DNA from: Styela clava
Lineage: Eukaryota; Chordata; Ascidiacea; Stolidobranchia; Styelidae
NCBI RefSeq assembly: GCF_964204865.1
Contig: NC_135260.1
Coordinates: 19,080,001-19,144,000 of the forward strand
Direction: 5' to 3'
Length of the DNA: 64,000 bases
Position numbers and translations under genes: made by a program. The number at the start of each line of letters is the position of its first letter. Position 1 is the first letter of the stretch. Under the pieces are notes generated by a model. It made no database searches. It saw only the letters and a program-made list of their open reading frames with translations, and was not told the DNA's origin. Positions 24,701 to 34,381 of this stretch are shown one piece after another.

Positions 24701-26260
24701 GTTGTTTGTTAGTTAGAAATGTGGTCTCATCACCTATACTCGCGTTAAGGTTTTAATTGTATTCGGTATCTGTTATTTGGTTCAATTCGATATTGCAACT
24801 TTACAATATATATACGAACATTTGACGTTATAATTCAATATGTGCTTATTTAACCTCTGAAGGAGTCAGTTGGGGTTTACTCCGCTAAAGTACGTTGAAT
24901 AATACTGGAGAAGAATACCAGATATAAGGACGACCCGTCTTATCCCTACAGTTGAATTAAGTACTTTATATTGTGGGCATAAATAAGTATTATACTATAT
25001 TTATAATAAGGAACTAGGGAATATTAGTAATAGGCAACTAATACAGCAACTACAAAACAAAAGAGGATTTCCTCTCCGGTTGAGAAACGTGGTTTTAAAT
25101 TTTCAATTACTAGTAGTACTTCTCGGATAGGTTTGAGCTTACTTTTTAAATTCCATCCAAACTTATTTTGTCATATATGATCATGAAATAATTGTACATT
25201 AACGTCTAGTAAATAAATAAATATCTTCAATATAAAGAAGCAAATCATTAGCCTATCAACTGATGATTGAAGAAAACAGACGAAATAAACCCTGGAGCGG
25301 CAGGCCCAAATGTATGAATACGTGAAAATGAACAAATAAAATCAATTAAACTGTATGTCAGATGTTCTTGATTTATTTGTTGGACATAATAAGCGTTGTC
25401 ACATTCAAGCTACAATCCTGTTTCCAAAAACTGTCGACTTATATGGTGTTGAGGGTTATCTACGGCAACCCATCTATGAAGCATCTGACCAGTAAGCACA
25501 TTGACTCGTTTGCTACTAGTCGTTGCAATTGTTGGGAATAGACTCAAATATATAGTAAGTTTTAGACTTGCAGTAATAGAACCTGGGTGTGTGATAGTTA
25601 AATCACTCACATCACCATTTGTGTCGTTGCTTGTATTAGGTTTTACGACGATTCTGATGCTAATTGTGCATCACTAAAAAGCACCAGCAGCGGGTCACTA
25701 TGTCTCAATGCATTGTTGAACACGAAGACGTTTTGCGTAGTTCAAATTGTTGTAATTCTTTTTGTTGTTTAGATTGTTGGAAAAATCCTTATTTGTTGAT
25801 TGAAAAGGTATTTTTCGTCACAAAAAAAACTTTTTTGGAAAAAAATAAAAACTCAAATTTCGATTTCCTGGAATGATACTTTATCTCTCTCCAGGTGTGA
25901 TTATTTGTTTAGTCTGAAAAGTTCATATCGTAGCAAAACTTACAACTTTCATTTTAATTTTTCAATTTTATTGTATATATATATAGGCATTTTTCAATAA
26001 AGAATTTCGTGCAGAACAAACCATATGCGTCATAAATTATAGTACCGATATTAAAGACTGCAAAAATAACAGTGCGGCGGCAATGTTTATCGAGTTGTTA
26101 TTTCCATAGAAATTGCTGTAACAATGATATTAATGAACCACACGCTGCACCAACGTAATCCACTAAATTATATTAAACAAAGCAAATAAAAAAGATTCAA
26201 AAGAGACAATATATACACATGGTTTATATATAAAAGTCATTCAACATCATATATCGATTC
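21793..26260. other. No supported gene; one hAT-like end
   Basis: Apart from the hAT-like terminus at 23571-23610, I recognise nothing. The frame at 24465-24677 (-) has a protein-like composition but no family resemblance that I know. Confidence 0.35.
23571..23610. mobile_element. hAT-like terminal fragment
   Basis: Reading inward from the right end on the minus strand gives cagtgttttccaactcatgg followed by gtcacgaccca. This is the common hAT end pattern (CAGTG.TTTCCAA, then a GGGTCGCGACCC-like block). I could not place the opposite end, so this is a remnant. Confidence 0.5.
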
Positions 26261-26356
26261 TTAGTCAACAATGTTGACAGCAATGTAGATTAGCAACAGA
26301 AGACCGATAATAACTCCAACGTTGATTGCCATTTCACGGATTTCTCGAACATCCAT
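26261..26356 (-). CDS. 31-aa single-pass membrane micropeptide
   Basis: The minus-strand ORF starts MDVREIREMAINVG, continues with a ~17-residue hydrophobic helix (VIIGLLLLIYIAV) and ends NIVD. The short charged N-terminus, one membrane span and a very short tail match the architecture of SERCA-regulating micropeptides (sarcolipin, sarcolamban) and of other tiny membrane subunits such as OST4. I cannot assign it to any of these. The gene structure supports a real transcript. A perfect donor (gtaagtaag, 26451-26443) and an acceptor (tttacttag, next to 26359) define a 92-nt intron that ends three bases before the ATG. Thus exon 1 is 5' UTR and exon 2 holds the whole coding region, as in several vertebrate micropeptide genes. 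I saw no AATAAA immediately downstream. Function unknown. Confidence 0.6.
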   Translation of the reverse strand: MDVREIREMAINVGVIIGLLLLIYIAVNIVD

Positions 26357-26452
26357 TTTCTAAGTAAAATGTATCAAAAAGTCACTGTTATAAAATTAGG
26401 TACAGTATATATGTTTCAAGTATATACGAATTATAACAAGCTCTTACTTACT

Positions 26453-26520
26453 TTTGTCACAGACTTTACTGACTATGAATAGACAATGGAGATCAATAAA
26501 TATCTTCGTCGTTACAACTA
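26453..26520 (-). other. Probable 5' UTR exon of the 31-aa micropeptide gene
   Basis: The minus-strand exon ends ...gtctgtgacaaaa immediately before gtaagtaag. Its 5' limit is not visible. A TATA-like tttaaattttataattc lies further upstream (about 26546-26562), so transcription could begin near 26520. Confidence 0.4.
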
Positions 26521-28178
26521 TAATAAATATGATAGCTGTCTGAATTATAAAATTTAAATCAAACATTTCGTAACTTAGAGGTAAGTTAATTCATTTAACG
26601 AACATAGGACAAGACGGATGGAAAAACAAATTTTGTTTTGGATATCTCATGCTGATGCGATAAGATATTGTTCCAAAAATGCAGGGATAAGATTTGACCA
26701 GTGACCAAAAAAATTGCAACTTTATCGTTAATAGGACCTAAAAAATGTTTGACGTCATGATCGGCTGCTTGAAATGCATACCGAATTTTGATAAGTTAAG
26801 TTTGACAAAGAGAAAATGGTTCAAAAATACTTTAAAGAAATACATTACTTTACTACTATTTTGTTATCGACGGGGAGTTTTTAGCTAGCTATGTGTTTTT
26901 TTTTTATATATGAACTTCTGGTAGTGGAATTTATCTTAGTTGATTCCCCAGCATCATTTGTTTTGATTATTCCTTTTGTTGCGTCTGTCGTTATCTACTG
27001 GCATCTCTCTCGCACTCGCAGGAATAAATTTATACAGAGGGCTTTAGTGGTATGTGGTCCCTTCTATCACCATCAGTACCCTTTCTTTCTTTGTTGATGA
27101 CTCGCGAACTTACTTTGAGCAAACTTGCGTAAAACAACTGCAACTGATTTAACGGAGTTTCGGGCCTGCTAAACCAGGTTGATGAATACTAGCCTTAAGA
27201 AGAAACGGCATTGGGCTTATGGTGTACATATGTTACTTTTTTCATACGCAATGACGCCGAATTGATACTTTCAATTATTTTCAAGTTACGGCATAATGAC
27301 ACAATGTGATTATTTAACGACTACTCAATAACCAATACTTGCTATCCATACCAAGTATAACACTGTTCAATCAATTTTACTTTCAACTATATTCTCAATG
27401 TTTCTGAAACTCAATTCACTTAAAATCCATTTTAAATAAAATGATTATATCGCGGATTGATTCGCAAGCTGTTACACAGCCGAATTACACCTTATTTTTG
27501 GTAGTATATATATAACCATACAGAATATAATCTTGTTAAAACCTACAAACTGTAAATGACATGTACTGCTGGCTGACTGTCACCAACACATGATCTGCAC
27601 AATGTCTCAATTGCATTTGGAACTGACAAAAATAGAAATCCATATAACCTTCATTTTAAAGTACGATATATATTTGGGCCAGCTTTAAACAACCAGCCAT
27701 ATGCAATTATGGAACACAGTTCGCATATGCATTGTACATCATTATACTCTGCAGAGTCAAGATTTAAAATACGCTACTATTATAAAAACTCAGTAATGTT
27801 ATGTAAAATGTTACCTTATACCAGCCACCACTCTTCGATAGGACGAGCTCCATATATATATATAAAGGCACGAAAAATTACCATTCGGCATTTTACAGGT
27901 TTTTTTATTGCTTCTCTTGACGTGTATCAGGCGCAGTTGTGCCATCTCCTTGGGGATTACACCAAACTGCTTTATATTATTATAAAACCATTAACCTAAT
28001 CAACTCAAAGCATTGGCGCCGATTATATCTGTAGTCAAACTAGACGGATCAACTCTCTTGTAAATATATTCAAAATATATTCTATTATAGAAAAGTACAT
28101 TTATCACTCCATATTCCGTAGCATTTTCTATATATATATATATGCTATATTCGCTCAGTCAATAAAATAATAATAATT

Positions 28179-28334
28179 TCAAGGAGAAGGCGGAAAGAGG
28201 TACGGGGCTAAATCACATTTCACATAGAAATGATCCACTTTGACCTTGTCAAGAGCGTATTTGAAAAACTCTTTTTCATTGATTTTCTGTAACTGCGAGA
28301 TCAAAACACCACTTTTATTTACCGGCCCCGACAT
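28179..28334 (-). CDS. Candidate 51-aa ORF or terminal exon, unrecognised
   Basis: The minus frame begins MSGPVNKSGVLISQLQKINE, continues through FFKYALDKVKVDHFYVK, and ends in a proline-rich LFPPSP and TGA. An acceptor-like gaaattacag sits three bases before the ATG. Base composition here (28.2-28.6 kb) is clearly more GC-rich than the surroundings, which suggests coding or recently inserted DNA. The adjacent 28389-28590 stretch is open on the plus strand too (MEPSGMHQLNDLVANKPK...) until the LTR-like repeat cuts it. I recognise no family and cannot tell which strand is real. Confidence 0.3.
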   Translation of the reverse strand: MSGPVNKSGVLISQLQKINEKEFFKYALDKVKVDHFYVKCDLAPYLFPPSP

Positions 28335-28590
28335 GACCTGTAATTTCATCGATATACTTCCTAGATTTAGTATCCAGGAAGCTTTACTGTGGAACCATCA
28401 GGTATGCACCAGCTAAATGATCTTGTCGCAAACAAACCAAAAACACGTGAATATGTTCTGTTACATCGAAAAGCGACCGTACATTTTCTACACTTTCGGG
28501 TTCATCGTTATCCCGAAAAGCCCCGATCTTGTCCTGAGAAGAATTATACGTACAGCATCCCGCTTGGTCACCAGCACAAGTCGGTTATGG

Positions 28591-29010
28591 TATAGGATAT
28601 TGGGTAATTTTGCTGCTTTTGGTTAAGTTACGTGTTTAGACTTAAAGTCATACTAATCTTAAAATTAGAAGCAATCTCTCAGTCATAAAATACGTAACAA
28701 TTAGACGTCCGGTAAGGTACGATGACGATAACGCGTCATGCCCTAAGGATACCAAAACCAGCATAAAAGCGACCAATCGTTAGGAGAGAAGAAAAGGATA
28801 ACGATGGACAAGTAATTAACGAACTCGGGCTTGCAGTGAAACTTTGATTTTATGTGACTTATCAGTCATGACTTGGAACTGTTCTTTGTATTTGTAAATA
28901 TACAATTGCAATATATGTATTCGGTACCAGGAGTATGTCTTCTTCATAAGATCAGATCAGAAACAACAGCAATACAGAAATAATAGCAAAAAGTACAAAT
29001 GTTCCCTAAA
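28591..29010 (+). mobile_element. LTR-like repeat, copy A (apparently solo)
   Basis: This 420-bp sequence recurs at 49762-50180 (nearly full) and 48331-48662 (left end missing) with only scattered differences. It starts tataggatattggg and ends gttccctaaa. The copy at 48 kb is followed directly by a primer-binding-site-like sequence, which is why I call it an LTR. Here the flanks carry atgg on both sides (28587-28590 and 29011-29014), a possible 4-bp target duplication of a solo LTR. The ends are not the usual TG...CA. Confidence 0.6.
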
Positions 29011-29049
29011 ATGGAATGAAAATTTTTCAACACGTACCGTTCAAATGCT

Positions 29050-29150
29050 TGAATGACCTGGTACCGTGAATCGAACCTGCTTTCTGCGTCTGCCGAGTAA
29101 GGCAAGTATATAACCAACTAATAAAGTCGTCGACTGTCCATTCCGTCTGC
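29050..29150 (-). mobile_element. tRNA-derived SINE fragment (SINE family 2)
   Basis: On the minus strand, ttagttggttatatacttgc resembles an A box region and aggttcgattcacggtacc a B box, with tRNA-like spacing between them. It differs from the SINE of 35.5 kb. A degenerate tRNA pseudogene is the alternative. Confidence 0.5.
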
Positions 29151-29171
29151 TTTCAGGACAAAAATGACTCA

Positions 29172-29260
29172 TGGAGCACTGGTTATTTAACTTTTTGAGC
29201 GCGACCCAAATCTCGAAATAATGTATTCTTAGAGTCATGATCCAGGTTAGGCCATAATTT
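29172..29260 (+). mobile_element. hAT-like left-end fragment
   Basis: The sequence gcactggttatttaactttt followed by tgagcgcgacccaaatctcg is a diverged hAT end (CAGTGGTT.T.AACTTTTT, then GCGACCCA). It is cut by the LINE beginning near 29263. Confidence 0.5.
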
Positions 29261-29262
29261 AA

Positions 29263-31833
29263 TTCATAATAGGAGTAATTTATAAGCACCCAAGAAAAGA
29301 TATTATTCAGTTTACAAGTACCATTTCTAATGTATTAGATAGGTTGAACCGGGACAAAAGATTATTCATTTTGCTAGGAGACTGGAACATTGATTTATTG
29401 GGCCAATCGACAGATTTGGCCACTATGAAATATATAGATACGCATCTTGCCAATTTGTCATTGCCCTTAATTACAAAATCAACAAGAGTGACTCGCACCT
29501 CCAGCACACTAATCGATAATATTTTCACCAACGCCATAAACTATGATTTATCGAGCTTTGTTATTTTAACTGATATAAGTGACCATTACCCACAATTTTG
29601 CACCGTCTCTACTCCAATATTTACAAGAAGACAAAATCAAATTTTCAGGCGTGATATGAGAAATTTCTCTATTGATATGTATAGATCTGACATAGAATCA
29701 TCTATCCTCCCAATATCAAATTGCCAAATTACATGTGATAATTTAAATATTTTATTTGACTCATTTGTAGCAATTATTAAATCGAGCATTGATGCTCACG
29801 CACCAATAAAACCATTGAGTCGGCATAAAACTAGACTTCTAGCCAAACCTTGGATAACCAAGGGAATTCGTGTTTCAGTTAAAAGGAAACATAAAATGTA
29901 TAAAACTCACTTCAAAAATGGTACTAACACGCAATATAGAACGTATAAAACTTATAGCAATTTACTGGCAGTTCTCATAAACAAGGCCAAAAAAATATAC
30001 TACTTCAATAAAATTAAACAGGTCAGTGGTGATATTAGATCCACTTGGGACCTAATTGGTCGAATAGTTAACATCAAAAAAGAGAGAACGCCAGTGACTG
30101 CGATAAAAACAATAAAAACTGATAATGGATCGAGGGTAAATGATCCATTATTAATCGCCAACTATTTTAATGATTACTTCACTTCTATAGGCCCGAATCT
30201 CTCTGAAAAAATCCCCCACATTGAGGGATCTTTTTTGAGTAATCTTAAGAACCCTATAAAAAAATCTCTTTTTCTTAGACCGACAACTGTTAACGAAATA
30301 TATACCACTATAGCGAGCTTATCTGATGATAAAGCAGTTGGTTATGATAACATACCAGCAAAATTCTTAAAATATGCTGCTGATATAGTTTCTCCCATGA
30401 TGTGTAAACTATTTAATGCTTCCATAGACTATGGTATATTCCCAAATTGTTTAAAAATTGCCAAAGTCTCACCTGTATACAAGACAGGAGATAAAGAATG
30501 TGCATCGAATTATCGCCCAATATCGGTTCTTTCTACGATGACTATAGTTTTTGAAAAAATTATACATAGTAGGCTAATCCAATTTATAGACCAACATAGC
30601 ATCATAAACAAATCACAGTTTGGATTTCAAAAAAAGCATTCTACTAACCATGCAATGCTTGATATGGTGACTCATATTTATGACAAGATAGAGAGAAAGG
30701 AATACATTAGTGCTATTTTCCTTGACCTCAAAAAGGCGTTCGACACTGTCGACCATAACATTCTAATAAGAAAGATGAGCCACTATGGTATTCGCGGTCA
30801 CGCGTTGACTTTTTTCAGGAGCTATTTGAGTTCACGTCAGCAATGTGTTAAATTTGGTTCGAATTGCTCCAAACTCTCTACTGTACAATGCGGAATTCCA
30901 CAAGGATCGATCATTGGACCGATAATGTTTATTCTATTTGTCAATGACCTTCCTCATGCCACTAAATTACTTGTCAAACTCTTCGCTGACGATACCGGTT
31001 TGTTTGGAAGTTCAGCTTCGCCAAACGACTTGGAATTGCGGATGAATTCTGAAATGCAAAAAATTGCAACCTGGATGACCATAAATAAACTCACCATAAA
31101 TATTGAAAAATCAAAATGCTTATTAATTAGTCCCAGGATAAATGAAAAAAATAAAATTCGGCTTCAAATTAATATTGACAAGGTTCCACTTGAAAATGTC
31201 AACTCATACAAATACCTAGGTATCCACATTGATGACCAATTGAAATGGACATCCCACATTAATTACATTGCTGGAAAGTTGTCAAGTGCAACAGGTTTAT
31301 TATTTAAACTAAGAAAATTCCTCACCATGCCAGCTCTCCGATTGGTTTATTTTTCTCTTTTCCAGTCGTATCTGCAGTATGGCATTATAACTTGGGGTAG
31401 TGCGTCATCGACTCTACTCCACAGATTAGAAGTTTTGCAAAACAAAGCAATTAGAGCCATATGTAGTGCACCTTTCCGATCTAGACTAGATCCTTTGTAC
31501 CACAGGTGTCGAATTATTAAGCTTGGTCATATCCATGAATTTGAGATACTGAAACTCATGCACCAGTACTTCGATAACAAGCTTCCCATGGCATTCGCGG
31601 GAATTTTCAGAATGCAGAGTAATATCCATTCATACTCTACTAGATCAGCTTCGTCAAGTTCATATTATGTCCCAAGATATTCATCAAGCAGGACACAGAA
31701 ATCCATAAAATACACGGGTGTGAAACTGTGGAATGCCTTACCAAGTACCATTAAATCTTTAGGCTATTACGGTTTCAAATTATATCTAAAAAGTAAATAT
31801 ATTAGTTATTATCTCTCTTCCATCAGCCATTGA
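29263..31833 (+). CDS. LINE ORF2: partial AP endonuclease plus reverse transcriptase
   Basis: The frame is open from 29263, just after an in-frame TAA, to the stop at 31833, about 856 residues. There is no ATG start because the protein is truncated; the residue at 29344 is TTG. Order of domains: the tail of an endonuclease/exonuclease/phosphatase fold (GVIYKHP, LLGDWNIDLL, TLIDNIF, ISDHYPQF); an RT domain with YRPISVLSTMTIVFEKII, QFGFQKKHSTNHAML, AIFLDLKKAFDTVDHNIL, GIPQGSIIGPIMFILFVNDL and the catalytic FADD box near 30980; then a C-terminal region with YKYLGIHID and LEVLQNKAIRAI. The catalytic aspartates are intact. Such proteins nick target DNA and prime reverse transcription of their own RNA. 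This copy lacks the N-terminal half of the endonuclease and any ORF1, so it cannot be autonomous. Confidence 0.9.
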   Translation, partial: FIIGVIYKHPRKDIIQFTSTISNVLDRLNRDKRLFILLGDWNIDLLGQSTDLATMKYIDTHLANLSLPLITKSTRVTRTSSTLIDNIFTNAINYDLSSFVILTDISDHYPQFCTVSTPIFTRRQNQIFRRDMRNFSIDMYRSDIESSILPISNCQITCDNLNILFDSFVAIIKSSIDAHAPIKPLSRHKTRLLAKPWITKGIRVSVKRKHKMYKTHFKNGTNTQYRTYKTYSNLLAVLINKAKKIYYFNKIKQVSGDIRSTWDLIGRIVNIKKERTPVTAIKTIKTDNGSRVNDPLLIANYFNDYFTSIGPNLSEKIPHIEGSFLSNLKNPIKKSLFLRPTTVNEIYTTIASLSDDKAVGYDNIPAKFLKYAADIVSPMMCKLFNASIDYGIFPNCLKIAKVSPVYKTGDKECASNYRPISVLSTMTIVFEKIIHSRLIQFIDQHSIINKSQFGFQKKHSTNHAMLDMVTHIYDKIERKEYISAIFLDLKKAFDTVDHNILIRKMSHYGIRGHALTFFRSYLSSRQQCVKFGSNCSKLSTVQCGIPQGSIIGPIMFILFVNDLPHATKLLVKLFADDTGLFGSSASPNDLELRMNSEMQKIATWMTINKLTINIEKSKCLLISPRINEKNKIRLQINIDKVPLENVNSYKYLGIHIDDQLKWTSHINYIAGKLSSATGLLFKLRKFLTMPALRLVYFSLFQSYLQYGIITWGSASSTLLHRLEVLQNKAIRAICSAPFRSRLDPLYHRCRIIKLGHIHEFEILKLMHQYFDNKLPMAFAGIFRMQSNIHSYSTRSASSSSYYVPRYSSSRTQKSIKYTGVKLWNALPSTIKSLGYYGFKLYLKSKYISYYLSSISH

Positions 31834-32580
31834 TTGGAGTATTCAGTATGATTCGCCATCTTCTGTCCATAGCTCAGCAGTCGCATTTGTAGACTGTCGC
31901 CATGGCTGCCCAAAAAGCCGGAGGAACTATAGGTGTAAGGAGTCTATTTCTAAAGTACCCGGTACTTTAACTTTACCAACCTTGGTGCAACCTCTACACT
32001 AAAATGCCAAAATTCGTTATATTTTAATTTATTGAGCAAGCATATGCCTACCATTCTTTCGTAAATTTTATGCCCACTTGCTGTGGAGCGTATTGTATAT
32101 ATATATATATATATATATCAACGTTTTATGATTTATTAGAGCTTACCAACTTCTATTCAATTAATCACTTACAATTTTGTCTTTGGTCTAACCATTTTCC
32201 CCTCGCTTGTCGTTTGTCTTTTATGTAACTTATATACATTTATTCAAATATGCCTTTTTTATAAATTTATAGTTGAGTTGTTTTTCTTTTTTTTTCTCTA
32301 TTATATGATTTTAGTAAAGTTGCGTTTGCTGCGAATTTTTTCAATGATTCAAAATAGTTCATCATAACGACTATTGCATAGTCAATGTTTGTAGCAAATG
32401 TAGTTATTTTTTTACACTGAACCAGTAACAGCGCTTTAGGTGTCGCTGCTTGAAGACCTAATATGGTCCCTCGCGACTCCTGTCGCACAAATATCATTAT
32501 TATTATATTTATTTATTGTACCAATTTTTTGTGCATTTGATGTTTTTGTGACGACGAATAAATGATTGATTGATTGATTG
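29263..32580 (+). mobile_element. Non-LTR retrotransposon (LINE, Jockey/CR1/L2 group), 5'-truncated
   Basis: The element starts inside the endonuclease domain and runs through an uninterrupted RT frame into a 3' UTR with a (TA)n tract (32095-32119). It ends in tandem attg units (aatgattgattgattgattg, 32561-32580). A short tandem tail instead of poly(A) is characteristic of CR1/L2-type LINEs. The open frame indicates a fairly recent insertion. The 5' truncation is the usual result of incomplete reverse transcription. Confidence 0.9.
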
Positions 32581-32931
32581 TACAAACAAAGTGACAACGT
32601 CATTTGGCTAGTCCCCGAACTCGTTATAGAGGGAAAATTGGATTAAAATTATGGCATAAACCTAACCTGGTGCACATACTACGTTTCGGTGTCCGCCATC
32701 TTGGTTCACAATTCACATACTAAGGGAGCGCCCACTATTACAACATGATCAATAGATGATTCGATATTGTTGCACAATTTTATTGCTTCAGTAGAATAAA
32801 CTTGAACGTCTACATTTATGTTATGCACCATTACACACTGGTACAAACATTGCACAAAACAACGATCGCTTGCAGCAATTTGATAAAGCATACAGTTTAT
32901 TATTTTATAGTTGGAAACAGACAGTTTAAAC

Positions 32932-32999
32932 CAGTGGTTCTCAAACTTTTTTAGTCCCAGAGCCAAATTTCAAACCTCAAAGTTATGAAGAGCCGCACA
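32932..32999 (+). mobile_element. hAT-like left-end fragment
   Basis: cagtggttctcaaacttttt, then agtcccagagccaaa and agagccgcac, is a typical hAT/MITE terminus. No matching right end was found nearby. Confidence 0.6.
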
Positions 33000-33078
33000 C
33001 AAACAAAGCAAAATAGCAACAACCTTTAAGCGCGTATTCAAAATACCAAGTCATCACAACAACAACACACGTAACAAC

Positions 33079-33145
33079 TAGGGATGGACAAAATATTCGA
33101 ATAATAAAATATTCGAATGGCATTTTACTATTCGAATGTCCGGTA
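33079..33145. mobile_element. hAT-like terminus with palindromic attcgaat core
   Basis: tagggatggacaaaatattc is followed by three attcgaat blocks around 33098-33139. TAGGGATG-type ends with subterminal palindromes occur in Ac-like hAT elements. The other end was not found. Confidence 0.4.
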
Positions 33146-34381
33146 CCACGTGACCTGCGCCGCTCTGCTTGGACACCGAACTCGCGCGTCTCCAACTCAA
33201 CCGTGAACTGTGCGAGATTTCCCAACGGCGCTTGCTATCAAAAAAAAAACGACAAATTTGAAAAGTCGTTGTCTTCGCGTTATATGCTTATCTTTGTACT
33301 TAACGTATGGTTTCAATTCTATATTTTGCAAAAAAACGTACCGACCGTTCCCTGAATTCAGAAACGTTAAACCAGATTAGGTATTTAAAATAAATTTCCC
33401 AGATTTTAAACTCCTCATGATTGGTGACATATCATTGGCCATTTTTTGCATGATCGAACATAAAGTTGATTCAAATTAAATGTTAAAATGACTTTTCGGC
33501 GTTTCATTGTGAAAAAGGCGATTTTAGGTCGTTAGAAAACTCTAGTTATATAAAAAGCATGGATTTAAAAATGACCAAAAGTTTTTCCAAAAGTTGGTAT
33601 GAGTTATTTGTATGAAAAAGTTGTAACCAGATAAGAAATGTCATGTCCTACTCCATTCAAAGCACTTTGTATTAGCTCTTTAGTGATCCCTTTCATCCTT
33701 GGCCAAGATATGTTTCGAATTGTAAACATTTTACTCGACCATGTATGGCCGTTGAGCCAAGAGTAGAACGTAAAATCAATCGTGAATTCCGTTGTCACAA
33801 TGCACACTGCCTCGTACACGAATTGTTGCGTCTATTATCATCCAAATTGATTGTTTGCAAATTCAAAAATTATAGCCGCAAACGCTTCGATAGACTAGCC
33901 TAAAATTAATTATCAGTACCTATAACGGCACATGGTTTATTGTTTTGAATAAAAATGTTAGTTTTGTACATGTGAGCCAATTTGTAAATGCAACTCTCCA
34001 AAACACTCTCAAAATCAGGGATGAAAATTTTGCATTGATAAAGTATAGGGAGAGTCTTTCAAGGGTTAAGGGTCGGGGAAACGTCCATTGAACTTTATAT
34101 TGCCAATCGATATATACATGTACACAGTATGTATTATCACCATTAGCACACATAGTAATAATAAAATTGGAGCTTTGAGAAAAATTATACTAAAACTACA
34201 TGGAAGGTATGGAACTTCGAGGAAACAGGAGAGAACTAGGTATCATACATGGCCAATGCTAGGAAACACCAAAATTCTTTATATAAAAGCATGAGAATGC
34301 CTGATGAATTATCTGAATTAAAATTCTAACAACAAAATAGGAATTAACAACACAAAGAAGTCGCCAAATTTTCAGTAGTTG
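33146..34381. other. No supported gene; AMD1 3' flank
   Basis: It likely includes the AMD1 3' UTR (minus strand). A tttatt at about 33936 is AATAAA on the minus strand and could be its polyadenylation signal. Nothing else is recognised. Confidence 0.4.

Noticed and set aside
29344-29346. Start codon of the LINE frame
   Set aside because: The codon is TTG and the endonuclease reading frame continues upstream to 29263, so it is not a start.
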